Positions 7,642-15,705 of a DNA stretch of 32,477 nucleotides are shown piece by piece. The DNA comes from Bacteroidales bacterium (GTDB lineage: Bacteria; Bacteroidota; Bacteroidia; Bacteroidales; Bacteroidaceae): NCBI GenBank assembly GCA_012729225.1, contig JAAYDO010000079.1, forward strand, positions 1-32,477, written 5' to 3'. The position numbers and the translations under genes were made by a program. The notes beneath the pieces are model-generated. The model ran no database searches. It had not been told where the DNA came from and was given only the letters and a program-made list of their open reading frames with translations. Each line of letters begins with the position of its first letter. Position 1 is the stretch's first letter.

Positions 7642-9033
7642 TTACAATTTTCTTGGATCAGTTACTACTCCAGTGATTGCCGATGCTGCCACCACGAGTG
7701 GGGAAGCCAAAATGGTGCGAGCACCAGGGCCTTGACGTCCCACGAAGTTACGGTTGCTGGTAGAGATAGAGAGTTTGCCAGCGGGAACTTTGTCGGGATT
7801 CATAGCCAAACAAGAAGAGCAAGATGGGAGACGAAGTTCGAAGCCAGCCTCTTCCAAAATCTTGTCAATGCCCTCATCAATAATCTGCTGACGCACGAGC
7901 CATGAACCAGGCACCAACCATGCCACCACGTTGTCGGCCTTCTTCTTGCCCTTCACCACAGAAGCGAAAGCACGGAAGTCCTCTATGCGGCCATTGGTGC
8001 ATGCGCCCAAGAAGCAGTAGTCCACAGGCACGCCTTCCAACTTCTGACCAGGCTCAAACTGCATGTATTCCAACATGCTCAAGAACTGGCCCTTCTCCGC
8101 CTCTGGAATCTGATCCAAAGCAGGGATAGCCTCATCAATGGCAATACCTGCACCTGGATTTGTTCCATAAGTGAGACGAGGAGCAATGTCCTCTGCACGG
8201 TAAGTCACTTCCTTGTCAAACTTGGCGTCCTCATCAGAGTAAAGTTTCCTCCACTCCTCCACAGCCTTGTCCCAGTCAGCACCCTTCGGTGCGTATTCAC
8301 GTCCTTTCAGATACTCGAAAGTAGTCTCGTCTGGAGCAATCAGACCTGCACGCGAACCCATCTCGATAGAGAGATTGGAGAGTGTCAATCTACCCTCCAT
8401 GCTCATGTTGCGAATGGTAGAGCCTGCATATTCTACAGCATAACCAGTAGCTCCCGAAGTGGTCATCTGAGCCATGATGTAGAGAGCCACATCCTTAGCA
8501 GTAGAGCCTTTGGGGAGTTCTCCTTCAATATTGATGCGCATGGTCTTTGGCTTGCTCTGCAAAATACACTGGCTGGCCAGCACCTGAGCCACCTCGCTTG
8601 TGCCAATGCCCATGGCTATAGCACCTACCGCACCATGAGTGGAAGTGTGGGAGTCACCGCATACGATGGTCATGCCAGGCAGCGAGAGTGCCTTTTCAGG
8701 ACCCACCACGTGGATGATACCATTATCCTTTGTGCCCATGGCAAAATGCTTGATGCCAAATTCTGCACAGTTTGCCTTCAGCGTGTCCACCTGCTTGCGA
8801 CCCACAGGGTCATTGATCACCTCCTGCTGGTCAGAAGGTGTGTTGTGGTCTGGCATAGCCACCACATGGTCAGGACGGAACACCTTGATGTTCTTGTCGC
8901 GCAAAGTGTCGAACGCCTGTGGACTTGTCACCTCGTGAGCATACAAGCGGTCTATATAGAGTTGAGTAGGACCATCTTCCACGTTTTGAACCACGTGAGC
9001 ATCCCATATTTTATCAAAAAGAGTTTTACCCAT
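7642..9033 (-). CDS. leuC: 3-isopropylmalate dehydratase, large subunit
   Basis: A 463-residue LeuC of the aconitase family, carrying the 4Fe-4S cluster for the dehydration/hydration of isopropylmalate. Cluster ligands are visible: C345 in FLGACTNGR and C405/C408 in LPSCSSC. Other family marks are DHNTPS (about 62-67), [14 protein letters not shown] (about 125-138) and the C-terminal [13 protein letters not shown]. Length agrees with bacterial LeuC (about 465). It lies between leuA (14-base gap) and leuD (4-base gap) in the leu operon and would be controlled by the attenuator upstream of leuA. Confidence 0.97.
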   Translation of the reverse strand: MGKTLFDKIWDAHVVQNVEDGPTQLYIDRLYAHEVTSPQAFDTLRDKNIKVFRPDHVVAMPDHNTPSDQQEVINDPVGRKQVDTLKANCAEFGIKHFAMGTKDNGIIHVVGPEKALSLPGMTIVCGDSHTSTHGAVGAIAMGIGTSEVAQVLASQCILQSKPKTMRINIEGELPKGSTAKDVALYIMAQMTTSGATGYAVEYAGSTIRNMSMEGRLTLSNLSIEMGSRAGLIAPDETTFEYLKGREYAPKGADWDKAVEEWRKLYSDEDAKFDKEVTYRAEDIAPRLTYGTNPGAGIAIDEAIPALDQIPEAEKGQFLSMLEYMQFEPGQKLEGVPVDYCFLGACTNGRIEDFRAFASVVKGKKKADNVVAWLVPGSWLVRQQIIDEGIDKILEEAGFELRLPSCSSCLAMNPDKVPAGKLSISTSNRNFVGRQGPGARTILASPLVVAASAITGVVTDPRKL

Positions 9034-9047
9034 TCTATGTAATCTTT

Positions 9048-10547
9048 TTATCTAAATTTGTTGATACAATCAATATAAGCCTCTACTGAAGCAGTCACAA
9101 TGTCGGTGTTAGCACCAAAGCCGTAGTACATGTTGCCTGCATATTCCACCTGCATGTGTACCTTACCCATATCGTCAGAGCCTTTAGAGATAGCCTGAAT
9201 GGTGAATTCCTTCAGTGTCATCTCACGCTTGACAATCTGCTTGAGTGCCTTGATGGCTGCATCCACAGGACCATTGCCCGAAGCCGCCGCCTCAAAGTGT
9301 TCGTTGGCAATAGCCAAGCCTATAGAAGCCACACTCTTCACACCCATGCCTGTAGTCACCTGCAAGTAGTCAAGTTTCACGTTGTGAGTCTCTGAGCGGT
9401 CAGCACCAGCCAACACAAGCACATCGTCATCTGTCACTTCTTTCTTCTTGTCTGCCAATTTCAGGAATTGCTCATAAATCTTGTCGAGCTTAGCCTCATC
9501 CACATCCACACCATTCACGTGCAGACGATATTTCAGAGCAGCACGGCCAGAGCGAGCAGTCAATACGATAGCGTTGTCATCAATGCCCACATCCTTAGGA
9601 TCCATAATCTCATAGGTAGAAGCATTCTTCAGCACGCCGTCCTGGTGAATACCGCTTGAGTGAGCAAAAGCATTCTTGCCCACGATGGCCTTATTAGGCT
9701 GAACGGGCATGTTCATCAAACTTGACACCATGCGGCTGGTTGGGTAAATCTTCGTTGTGTTGATATTGGTTTCAATGCCCAAGTCTGGGTGAGTCTTGAA
9801 GATCATAGCCACCTCTTCCAGCGAAGTGTTGCCCGCACGCTCACCAATGCCATTGATAGTCACCTCCACCTGTCGTGCGCCACCCAGCACACCAGCCACC
9901 GTGTTGGCAGTAGCCATGCCGAGGTCGTTGTGGCAGTGAGTGGAGAGGATAGACTTGCCAGCGGCAAAAGCATCCACATGTTCGTAGAGATACTTGATCT
10001 TCTCATGATATTCATTTGGCACACGGAATCCTGTGGTGTCGGGGATGTTACATACTGTAGCACCTGCCTTGGTCACAGCGTCAATCACACGAGCCAGATA
10101 TTCGTTGTCAGTTCTGCCAGCATCTTCTGCATAGAACTCCACATCTTCCACATATCTCTTGGCATATTTCACAGCAGCCACCGCTCTTTCGATGATTTCT
10201 TCTGGAGTGGAGTTGAACTTGAACTTAATATGTGAGGGCGAAGTACCGATACCTGTGTGGATACGCTTTCTCTTAGCATACTGAAGAGCTTCTGCCGCCA
10301 CATCAATATCCTTCTCCACCGCACGTGTCAGCGCACAGATGGTAGGCCAGGTCACAGCCTTGGAGATTTCTACCACACTGTTGAAGTCGCCCGGACTGGA
10401 GATAGGGAAACCTGCCTCTATCACATCCACTCCCAATGCTTCCAACTGGCGTGCCACCTGAATCTTCTCAACTGTGTTGAGCTGGCATCCTGGCACTTGT
10501 TCGCCATCGCGCAATGTTGTGTCAAAAATAAATAATCTGTCTGCCAT
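9048..10547 (-). CDS. leuA: 2-isopropylmalate synthase
   Basis: A 499-residue LeuA, the first committed enzyme of leucine synthesis: acetyl-CoA plus 2-ketoisovalerate to 2-isopropylmalate. Seen: DTTLRDGEQ at 9-17, HCHND at 204-208 (metal ligands), NGIGERAGN just after, [10 protein letters not shown] before the linker, and a C-terminal LeuA regulatory domain (about 375-499) where leucine normally binds for feedback inhibition. It is the first structural gene after a Leu-rich leader peptide and attenuator, so both transcriptional and allosteric leucine control are expected. The window has no leuB, which is needed for the next oxidative step. Confidence 0.96.
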   Translation of the reverse strand: MADRLFIFDTTLRDGEQVPGCQLNTVEKIQVARQLEALGVDVIEAGFPISSPGDFNSVVEISKAVTWPTICALTRAVEKDIDVAAEALQYAKRKRIHTGIGTSPSHIKFKFNSTPEEIIERAVAAVKYAKRYVEDVEFYAEDAGRTDNEYLARVIDAVTKAGATVCNIPDTTGFRVPNEYHEKIKYLYEHVDAFAAGKSILSTHCHNDLGMATANTVAGVLGGARQVEVTINGIGERAGNTSLEEVAMIFKTHPDLGIETNINTTKIYPTSRMVSSLMNMPVQPNKAIVGKNAFAHSSGIHQDGVLKNASTYEIMDPKDVGIDDNAIVLTARSGRAALKYRLHVNGVDVDEAKLDKIYEQFLKLADKKKEVTDDDVLVLAGADRSETHNVKLDYLQVTTGMGVKSVASIGLAIANEHFEAAASGNGPVDAAIKALKQIVKREMTLKEFTIQAISKGSDDMGKVHMQVEYAGNMYYGFGANTDIVTASVEAYIDCINKFR

Positions 10548-10600
10548 ATTTTATTTAATTTGTTAGTATCCCACAGCAATGATCCTCTGGCATATACTCT

Positions 10601-10644
10601 AAATAAAAGTATAACCTTCCCCACTGCCGTGAGAAAGGTTATAC
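10601..10644 (-). terminator. Attenuator terminator of the leu operon
   Basis: On the minus strand GTATAACCTT and AAGGTTATAC (plus coordinates 10635-10644 and 10609-10618) form a perfect 10-bp stem, followed by TTTTATTT. It lies between the leader peptide stop and the leuA start. The 5' arm overlaps a segment (10629-10639) that can instead pair with the leader (10682-10692), the competing antiterminator. Confidence 0.88.
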
Positions 10645-10692
10645 ATTATTTATATATCGCTATGCCCTGAAGCAATCACACACCTTTCCCAC
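10629..10692 (-). promoter_or_regulatory. Antiterminator pairing of the leu leader
   Basis: Minus-strand GTGGGAAAGGT (10682-10692) is complementary to ACCTTTCTCAC (10629-10639) over 11 bp with one G-U pair. Using this pairing removes the 5' arm of the terminator. A third, competing hairpin lies over the leader codons: CGAC...GTCG (10696-10710, 7-base loop). This gives the 1:2, 2:3, 3:4 arrangement of classical amino-acid attenuators. Confidence 0.8.
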
Positions 10693-10755
10693 CTGCGACC
10701 CTGTAAGTCGTAGCACGAGTAGGTTCAGGAATGATGTGTTGTACAAAGCCTTCAT
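10660..10755 (-). CDS. leuL: Leucine-rich leader peptide of the leu operon
   Basis: A 31-codon frame from ATG (10753-10755) to TAG (10660-10662). It begins MKALYNTSF and contains L-N-L-L-V-L-R-L at residues 10-17: five Leu in eight codons (CTG, CTA, CTC, CTA, CTT), six in total. It ends 16 bases upstream of the terminator stem and its last third carries the antiterminator arm. Known principle: low charged tRNA-Leu stalls the ribosome on these codons, frees the antiterminator arm and allows read-through into leuACD. The peptide itself probably has no function. The gene symbol is used by analogy with enterobacterial leuL; sequence homology is not claimed. Confidence 0.85.
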   Translation of the reverse strand: MKALYNTSFLNLLVLRLTGSQVGKVCDCFRA

Positions 10756-10772
10756 TTCATTGAATTTGCTTG

Positions 10773-10804
10773 CAAAATTACTATTTTATTTTTTCCCAGC
10801 AAAA
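10773..10804 (-). promoter_or_regulatory. Promoter of the leu operon
   Basis: On the minus strand TTTTG (10800-10804), a 19-bp spacer and TAATTTTG (10773-10780) match the Bacteroidota promoter. The core lies 17 bases before the leader ATG, so the transcript would begin a few bases ahead of the leader peptide. Confidence 0.8.
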
Positions 10805-10833
10805 CATTTTCCACATTATTTGCAGAATTGCTG

Positions 10834-12411
10834 TCATTTGTACACAAAAGTAGTAACTGAACGTGCTGGCAATGCTGTTTTTTTCATATTGACATCACCT
10901 ATATACTTGAGGTTCTCCCCTTCTTCGTCCGATGTTCTATAGGCACGAGCCTTTCTGCTCTTGCCATTCAGAGCCACCATCCTCCTTTCTTTGCTATAGT
11001 TAATAGCCACCACAGCCACCGTTCCATCCGCATTGCGGTAAGCCGAGAGCATCAGTCCTTCATCCTCCATCTCGCCTTCCACATCCAGGCGCACAGCCCC
11101 TGGTCTCACAAAGCGAGAGAAGTTGCCCATTGTCCACATCAGTTTGGAGTCACGCACCATATTGGTCAATACCGCTCCTCTTCGCTGACCTCCTCTTCTG
11201 CCCGTGCGCTCACCTCTTACATACATGCGAATCAGCCCATCCTTGTAGTCACCGCCAGCCGCTCTCCACCACTGCCAAGAGCGTGCTTGAGCCACCGTGA
11301 GGTCATAGTGCATCACACGAGCCACATAGAGTGCCACCTCCATCGAGAAGTCAAAACCGCCACCTCCACCAATCTCCTCATCGTTTGACATAATGCAGAG
11401 TTCGGTCATCCAGAAGTCCACACCGACCTTTTCAAAAGCATCGGCCAACCGCTTTCTGTAGCCATACAGCCCCTGACGACTGTATCTCCAGTCGTCTTTT
11501 TTCAGCAGAGGCGTATTGGTCCAATAAGAATGCCCTGCCATCACTTTAGCAACATTGAGCAGGTCACCCACATAGGTGTCCACCGAGTCAGGATTCCAGA
11601 AACACTGAATCTCATTGCCTCTCTGCCACCCCGCCTCATATTCGCCCAACATGCAACGCAAGTCGCTCGACTCATTCACCAGAATCTGAGTGGTGATGCC
11701 TCGTCGCTGAAACTCCTTGCTCATCTCTCTGGCCATGCGGGCTATCTCACGGTTTGTGGCTGGCGAGCCCTCCTGCTTTGGCCCTTGCCAGTTCCAATGT
11801 CCGTCAGGCTCATTCACTGGGCAGACATATTCAAAGTGAATGCCATCCTCTCTCTCAGCCGCTTGAAGCATATCTGCGATATAGGCAGCAAAATCATCAT
11901 AGCAATCCTCTTTCAGGTTGAAAGTGCCTCCCCTTCCCGTGTTAGTAGCCAATCCGTTCTGGGTGAACTGCACAGCGGGCGAATTATAGAAAGCCAAGAA
12001 CGTGGGCACGCCCCTCTCTTTTGCCAGTTGCAAGAAACGTCGTTGTCCTGTCTGCTTATCAAAATACTCCGTCCGTGTGTCACTATTGATCTGAGCCGAA
12101 TCACCCTGACTCGCACTGCCTGTACCTGCATTGAAGCGCCAGATACTCAGTCCTATGCCCTTAGGAGAGCCGTCCGCAAAGTTTTCAGAAGAGAAGAGCC
12201 AATCAGCCACCTTCGTCTGAAGAGAATCCTCCCACATGCCTATCTGCCACATGCTCCACGCATCACTTGCGCCAAAACCATCAATGGTCTGCCGTTCATG
12301 GTCTGTCACCTTGAACAGAGCAGTCTTCTGAGCCACGGCCTGACCCGCCACCCCTATCAATAAAGCAAAAAGAATCTGTTTAGTAAAGCCTTTCATATTG
12401 TGTTTGTTCAT
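10834..12411 (-). CDS. Secreted GH30-family glycosidase (endo-beta-1,6-galactanase-like)
   Basis: A 525-residue exported enzyme with a signal peptide (to about residue 27, GQAVAQ). It has the GH30 (beta/alpha)8 barrel plus side beta-domain: IDGFGASDAWSM at 43-54, the acid/base E201 in VNEPDGHWNW and the nucleophile E337 in FWMTELCIMS. The side domain follows (NFSRFVRPGAVR, later VVAINYS). The sequence resembles endo-beta-1,6-galactanases of GH30 subfamily 5, which cut galactan side chains of arabinogalactan proteins; substrate is inference. A short Arg/Gly-rich insert (residues 399-412, GERTGRRGGQRRG) lies between barrel and side domain. It has its own promoter and no SusC/D partner nearby. 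Confidence 0.85.
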   Translation of the reverse strand: MNKHNMKGFTKQILFALLIGVAGQAVAQKTALFKVTDHERQTIDGFGASDAWSMWQIGMWEDSLQTKVADWLFSSENFADGSPKGIGLSIWRFNAGTGSASQGDSAQINSDTRTEYFDKQTGQRRFLQLAKERGVPTFLAFYNSPAVQFTQNGLATNTGRGGTFNLKEDCYDDFAAYIADMLQAAEREDGIHFEYVCPVNEPDGHWNWQGPKQEGSPATNREIARMAREMSKEFQRRGITTQILVNESSDLRCMLGEYEAGWQRGNEIQCFWNPDSVDTYVGDLLNVAKVMAGHSYWTNTPLLKKDDWRYSRQGLYGYRKRLADAFEKVGVDFWMTELCIMSNDEEIGGGGGFDFSMEVALYVARVMHYDLTVAQARSWQWWRAAGGDYKDGLIRMYVRGERTGRRGGQRRGAVLTNMVRDSKLMWTMGNFSRFVRPGAVRLDVEGEMEDEGLMLSAYRNADGTVAVVAINYSKERRMVALNGKSRKARAYRTSDEEGENLKYIGDVNMKKTALPARSVTTFVYK

Positions 12412-12424
12412 TAATAATTTCCTG

Positions 12425-12456
12425 CAAATATATGGATTTTTCCGCTATCTGCCAAA
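12425..12456 (-). promoter_or_regulatory. Promoter of the GH30 gene
   Basis: Minus-strand TTTG (12453-12456), 20-bp spacer, TATATTTG (12425-12432): a full match to the Bacteroidota consensus, with the core 13 bases before the GH30 start codon. Confidence 0.78.
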
Positions 12457-12656
12457 CAGTGAACACCTTTTACAGATTATTTAACGTGAAGATGACGAAT
12501 CACAAAGGTGAGGGCAAGGCACACATGGAAAGATACGAAAGGCAGGAAAAGAGAAGAAGTGTTCTCCACCAAATCACCGCTTACACAGAAATACACCCAC
12601 GAACCTATATTTTTGCAGGAAAAGTTTCTCCGGGGAAGTTAATTCCTTCTTTCGGC

Positions 12657-12689
12657 ATGCCTTCGAGATGCCTTCGAGATGCCTTCGAG
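12657..12689 (+). repeat. Three tandem 11-bp repeats
   Basis: ATGCCTTCGAG occurs three times without interruption (12657-12667, 12668-12678, 12679-12689). It lies in the long leader upstream of the YhaM-like gene. The 11-bp period places copies on one DNA face. Role unknown. Confidence 0.9.
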
Positions 12690-12922
12690 ACGAAAAGAGG
12701 CTCATTTCCGTGTTTTTTCCTTAGAATTTTTCTCACATGTCCTGCAACAAGAATTCAAGATTCCAATATTTCAGAATGACACATATCGGATGGTGCACAA
12801 ACCCCAAATTCTTCAGACGAACTCACATGACTTCTCTTTTTCATTTACACATTTAATTTTCCGTTGCTCCGACAACTATCTCAGAAGAAACAGACACCCA
12901 ATCATAAAAAACACACATACAT

Positions 12923-12953
12923 TTTGTATTGTGCTCACTTAATCGTATCTTTG
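12923..12953 (+). promoter_or_regulatory. Promoter of the YhaM-like gene
   Basis: TTTG (12923-12926), 19-bp spacer, TATCTTTG (12946-12953), with the core 22 bases upstream of the ATG at 12976. Full match to the Bacteroidota consensus. Confidence 0.8.
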
Positions 12954-12975
12954 CAGAAACAAAAGAATCATCAAA

Positions 12976-13845
12976 ATGGCAAACAATAAAGAATTTATCG
13001 TATTGAGCCGCCAAGATGCTGTGGCTCGCAACAATTCTCCATACGTCAATCTCAAGGTGGCAAACGAAGAAGGCAATGAGACCATCTGCGTGTTTGATGT
13101 CTCCAAGATTGACGGACCGAAGGTAGGCCAGCTCGTCAGATTTCTCACCATTCGCGAGAACAACGGCAAGAAATCCTGTAGCAACATGGACATGGTTTCC
13201 GGTCAATTCCCCACCGAAGAGCACCCACTCTACAAACTGGTGCCACGCCCCATCAATCGTGAGCTCTGGGATGAGAGCATCCAGAATCTTCTCGCCCTAT
13301 GCACCGACGAAACACTGAAGGGCTTCATCCTCAAGCAGGCAGACGAACTTTTCCCTAAATACAGCAAATATCCTGCAGCCACCAGTGTTCACCACGCATT
13401 TCCTGGCGGACTGATCAACCATGTCTATCAGATGCTCCACCTCCTCGAGGGCATCTACCCTGTATATCCTTATCAGGAAGACATCAAGATAGAACGCTGT
13501 ATCATCGCCACACTCTTCCACGACTGGGGCAAGATCTGCGAGTACAATGTGGAGGGAGAGCGATTGGAAAACGCATTCCTGCTCGGTCACATCTACATGT
13601 CTGCCAACTATCTGAACGGACTCCTTCGCGACCTCGGCATAGACAAGCACGAAATCAATTTCATCATCCACTGCATCCTTGCCCACCACGGACAACTCGA
13701 ATATGGCAGTCCCGTTCTCCCCTGCACCCCCGAGGCACAACTCATCAATCTCATAGACAACATTTCTGCCAAGGCAGATGTGTTCAACACCACAGGCAAC
13801 ATGGAAAAAGCCTTTGCGCTTGGCACAAATGTTGTGAAAGGATAA
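12976..13845 (+). CDS. YhaM-like 3'-5' exoribonuclease, OB plus HD domain
   Basis: A 289-residue cytoplasmic protein. Residues 1-80 look like an OB-fold nucleic-acid-binding domain; residues about 135-270 form an HD phosphohydrolase domain with H140 and H149, H182-D183 (LFHDWGK), H205, H237-H238 (LAHHGQLEYGS) and D261, which together supply the metal ligands. This order is that of YhaM/CBF1-type 3'-5' exonucleases, which trim single-stranded RNA or DNA ends. The name is a family assignment; activity is not shown. An AraC-type regulator gene begins 7 bases after its stop codon, so the two are likely translated from one mRNA. Confidence 0.85.
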   Translation: MANNKEFIVLSRQDAVARNNSPYVNLKVANEEGNETICVFDVSKIDGPKVGQLVRFLTIRENNGKKSCSNMDMVSGQFPTEEHPLYKLVPRPINRELWDESIQNLLALCTDETLKGFILKQADELFPKYSKYPAATSVHHAFPGGLINHVYQMLHLLEGIYPVYPYQEDIKIERCIIATLFHDWGKICEYNVEGERLENAFLLGHIYMSANYLNGLLRDLGIDKHEINFIIHCILAHHGQLEYGSPVLPCTPEAQLINLIDNISAKADVFNTTGNMEKAFALGTNVVKG

Positions 13846-13852
13846 GACCACC

Positions 13853-14731
13853 ATGCAGATACCAATAGAGAGTCTCAACCTACTGATGCTCAACGTGGGA
13901 CTGGCACACCACGACGGCGACTGGAACTGGCAGCAAGTGAGTTCCCCCTTCACTCGCATCTATTGTGTCACAAAAGGAGAAGCCAATCTCCACATCCACG
14001 AATCCCCCTCCCTCTACGGAAATGAGCAGGTGGTGCGCCTCACGCCAGGACATCTTTATATAGTGCCAGCCCACACCGTCCACTCCTACGAGTGCAGTGG
14101 TCTCTTTGAGCACTACTATGTTCATGTTTACGAGGGATTCAAAAACGAAACCAACGTATTCGAGATGTATGAGTTTCCCACAGAGGTCTCTGCTGAGCCA
14201 GGCGATGCCTCCCTCATGGAAAGCATGTGTCAGCGACATCCCGAAGCCCAATTGCCCGAGAGCGACCCCCGTTCCTACGACAACACCACACAGTTCACCG
14301 ACTATGTGCGACGCTACAACGAGATGCCTCTCTGGCAAAAGATGGAACTGCGTGGAGCCACCCTCACCTTCTTCTCCAGATTCATGCGCCAAGCCACTCC
14401 ACGTGTGTGGACACGCGACGAGAGAATGGCAAAGGTGCTCGCTCATGTGCATGACCACATCTATGAAGACATAGGCGTGGAGTCTCTTGCCAATGTGGCA
14501 TGTGTCACCAAGCCCTACCTCATCCGCCTCTTCAAGAAAGAGTTTGGCGTTTCCCCACTCCAGTACATCAACCAGAAGAAGGTTGGCCGTGCCCAACTTC
14601 TCCTACTCACCGAAGGAATGGCAGTCAAAGAAGTAGCCTACCGTCTTGGCTTCAACGACCACTCCTACTTCATCCGCCTTTTCAAGAAAATCACAGGCAT
14701 CACTCCACAAGAATACCGCAAAACTTTCTGA
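13853..14731 (+). CDS. AraC-family transcriptional regulator
   Basis: A 292-residue one-component regulator. The N-terminal half (about 1-170) is a cupin-like sensing domain (strands ending with HLYIVPAHTVHSYEC), normally binding a sugar or other small ligand. The C-terminal 90 residues carry two helix-turn-helix motifs: DIGVESLANVACVTKPYLIR and a second in AVKEVAYRLGFNDHSYFIRLFK, ending in the family signature GITPQEYRKTF. It probably controls nearby genes; the GLPGLI/outer-membrane pair starting 53 bases downstream is the nearest candidate, but no operator could be assigned. Ligand unknown. Confidence 0.92.
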   Translation: MQIPIESLNLLMLNVGLAHHDGDWNWQQVSSPFTRIYCVTKGEANLHIHESPSLYGNEQVVRLTPGHLYIVPAHTVHSYECSGLFEHYYVHVYEGFKNETNVFEMYEFPTEVSAEPGDASLMESMCQRHPEAQLPESDPRSYDNTTQFTDYVRRYNEMPLWQKMELRGATLTFFSRFMRQATPRVWTRDERMAKVLAHVHDHIYEDIGVESLANVACVTKPYLIRLFKKEFGVSPLQYINQKKVGRAQLLLLTEGMAVKEVAYRLGFNDHSYFIRLFKKITGITPQEYRKTF

Positions 14732-14784
14732 ACACAAGAAAGACATCAATCTTTACACCCACCTTTCACCAAACATAACAATCT

Positions 14785-15666
14785 ATGATGAAAACAAAAC
14801 TAATCACCTCTTTCATCTTCACATGCGTCCTCACACTTCTGGCTCAGGGACAGACAGCCGACTCTATAGACGTGAGCAGGTTCAAGGCAGTCTATACCTA
14901 CAAGTTGAACACGTTAGACCATGAGAACAAACCCATAACCGATAGTGTCGCTATGGTGCTACAAGTTGGCGACAAAGTGCAGAAATGGATGACGAGAAGT
15001 GCTTATGAGAAACAAGTACATGCCGAGGAAGTAAGAAAAATATACACCAATGCAACAAGAGAGGAAATAGCACCTCATCTTGAAGAAAACGCAAAAGTCT
15101 TCTTCATGCACATTCCAACTGTTTGGACGAATTTTCCAGAGGGAAAGACCACCACAAGAGAATTTATTGTATTGGATAAATTCGAGGGTGTGGGCGACAC
15201 AAGAAACATCCAATGGGAACTTTCCACAGACACCCAAACCATCTCAGGCTATCCCTGTCATGCCGCTTCCGCAGAAGTGGCAGGATTGACATGGAATGTC
15301 TGGTACACAGAAGAAGTGCCCTCCACCTCTGGTCCTTGGAAACTGCATGGTCTTCCAGGACTAATCATCAAAGCGGAAGACAGCAACAACTACCATTCCT
15401 TTTGCCTGAACGAACTGGTCATGGAGGAGGCAGTCATCACTTATCCCCAAGATGCCAAGTATGTCAAGACAACAGAAAAGAAACTGATAGAACAACACAA
15501 TAAGATATTTAGCAACAAGAAATTTGCGACTAACCCACCGTTCTTTATAGACCATTCAAAAATAGAAACAATCACCATATTAAGTTTCACAAATCCTCCT
15601 TTGATGGAAATCAACCTTCTACCCTTCTGCAACACTTGCCATGTGCTCAGAGAGATAGAAAAGTAG
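14785..15666 (+). CDS. GLPGLI family protein
   Basis: A 293-residue exported protein with a signal peptide (to about residue 22, LTLLAQGQ). The family-defining motif GLPGLI is at 189-194 within GPWKLHGLPGLIIKAED, preceded by a NVWYTEEVP stretch. The family (TIGR01200) is found in Bacteroidota, has no settled function, and is typically encoded beside a TonB-dependent-type outer-membrane protein, as here (39-base gap). An alternative start at codon 2 (MKTKL) is equally possible. Location is expected to be periplasm or cell surface. Confidence 0.9.
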   Translation: MMKTKLITSFIFTCVLTLLAQGQTADSIDVSRFKAVYTYKLNTLDHENKPITDSVAMVLQVGDKVQKWMTRSAYEKQVHAEEVRKIYTNATREEIAPHLEENAKVFFMHIPTVWTNFPEGKTTTREFIVLDKFEGVGDTRNIQWELSTDTQTISGYPCHAASAEVAGLTWNVWYTEEVPSTSGPWKLHGLPGLIIKAEDSNNYHSFCLNELVMEEAVITYPQDAKYVKTTEKKLIEQHNKIFSNKKFATNPPFFIDHSKIETITILSFTNPPLMEINLLPFCNTCHVLREIEK

Positions 15667-15705
15667 CGAGAGCAACATATCCCTTCCAACTATATTTCAA
15701 CAACA

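Larger units (their letters stand above)
12412..12975. other. Divergent intergenic region
   Basis: This 564-bp region separates the GH30 gene from the YhaM-like gene. It holds a promoter for each, one further plus-strand TAnnTTTG match (TATTTTTG, 12608-12615) and a short tandem repeat (12657-12689). Frames inside it give no recognisable protein. Confidence 0.6.

Noticed and set aside
11530..12363. 277-codon plus-strand frame
   Set aside because: It is antisense to the GH30 gene, which has both catalytic glutamates and a signal peptide; a shadow frame.
13297..13959. 220-codon minus-strand frame
   Set aside because: It is antisense to the YhaM-like gene, whose HD-domain residues are clear; it is a shadow of that coding sequence.
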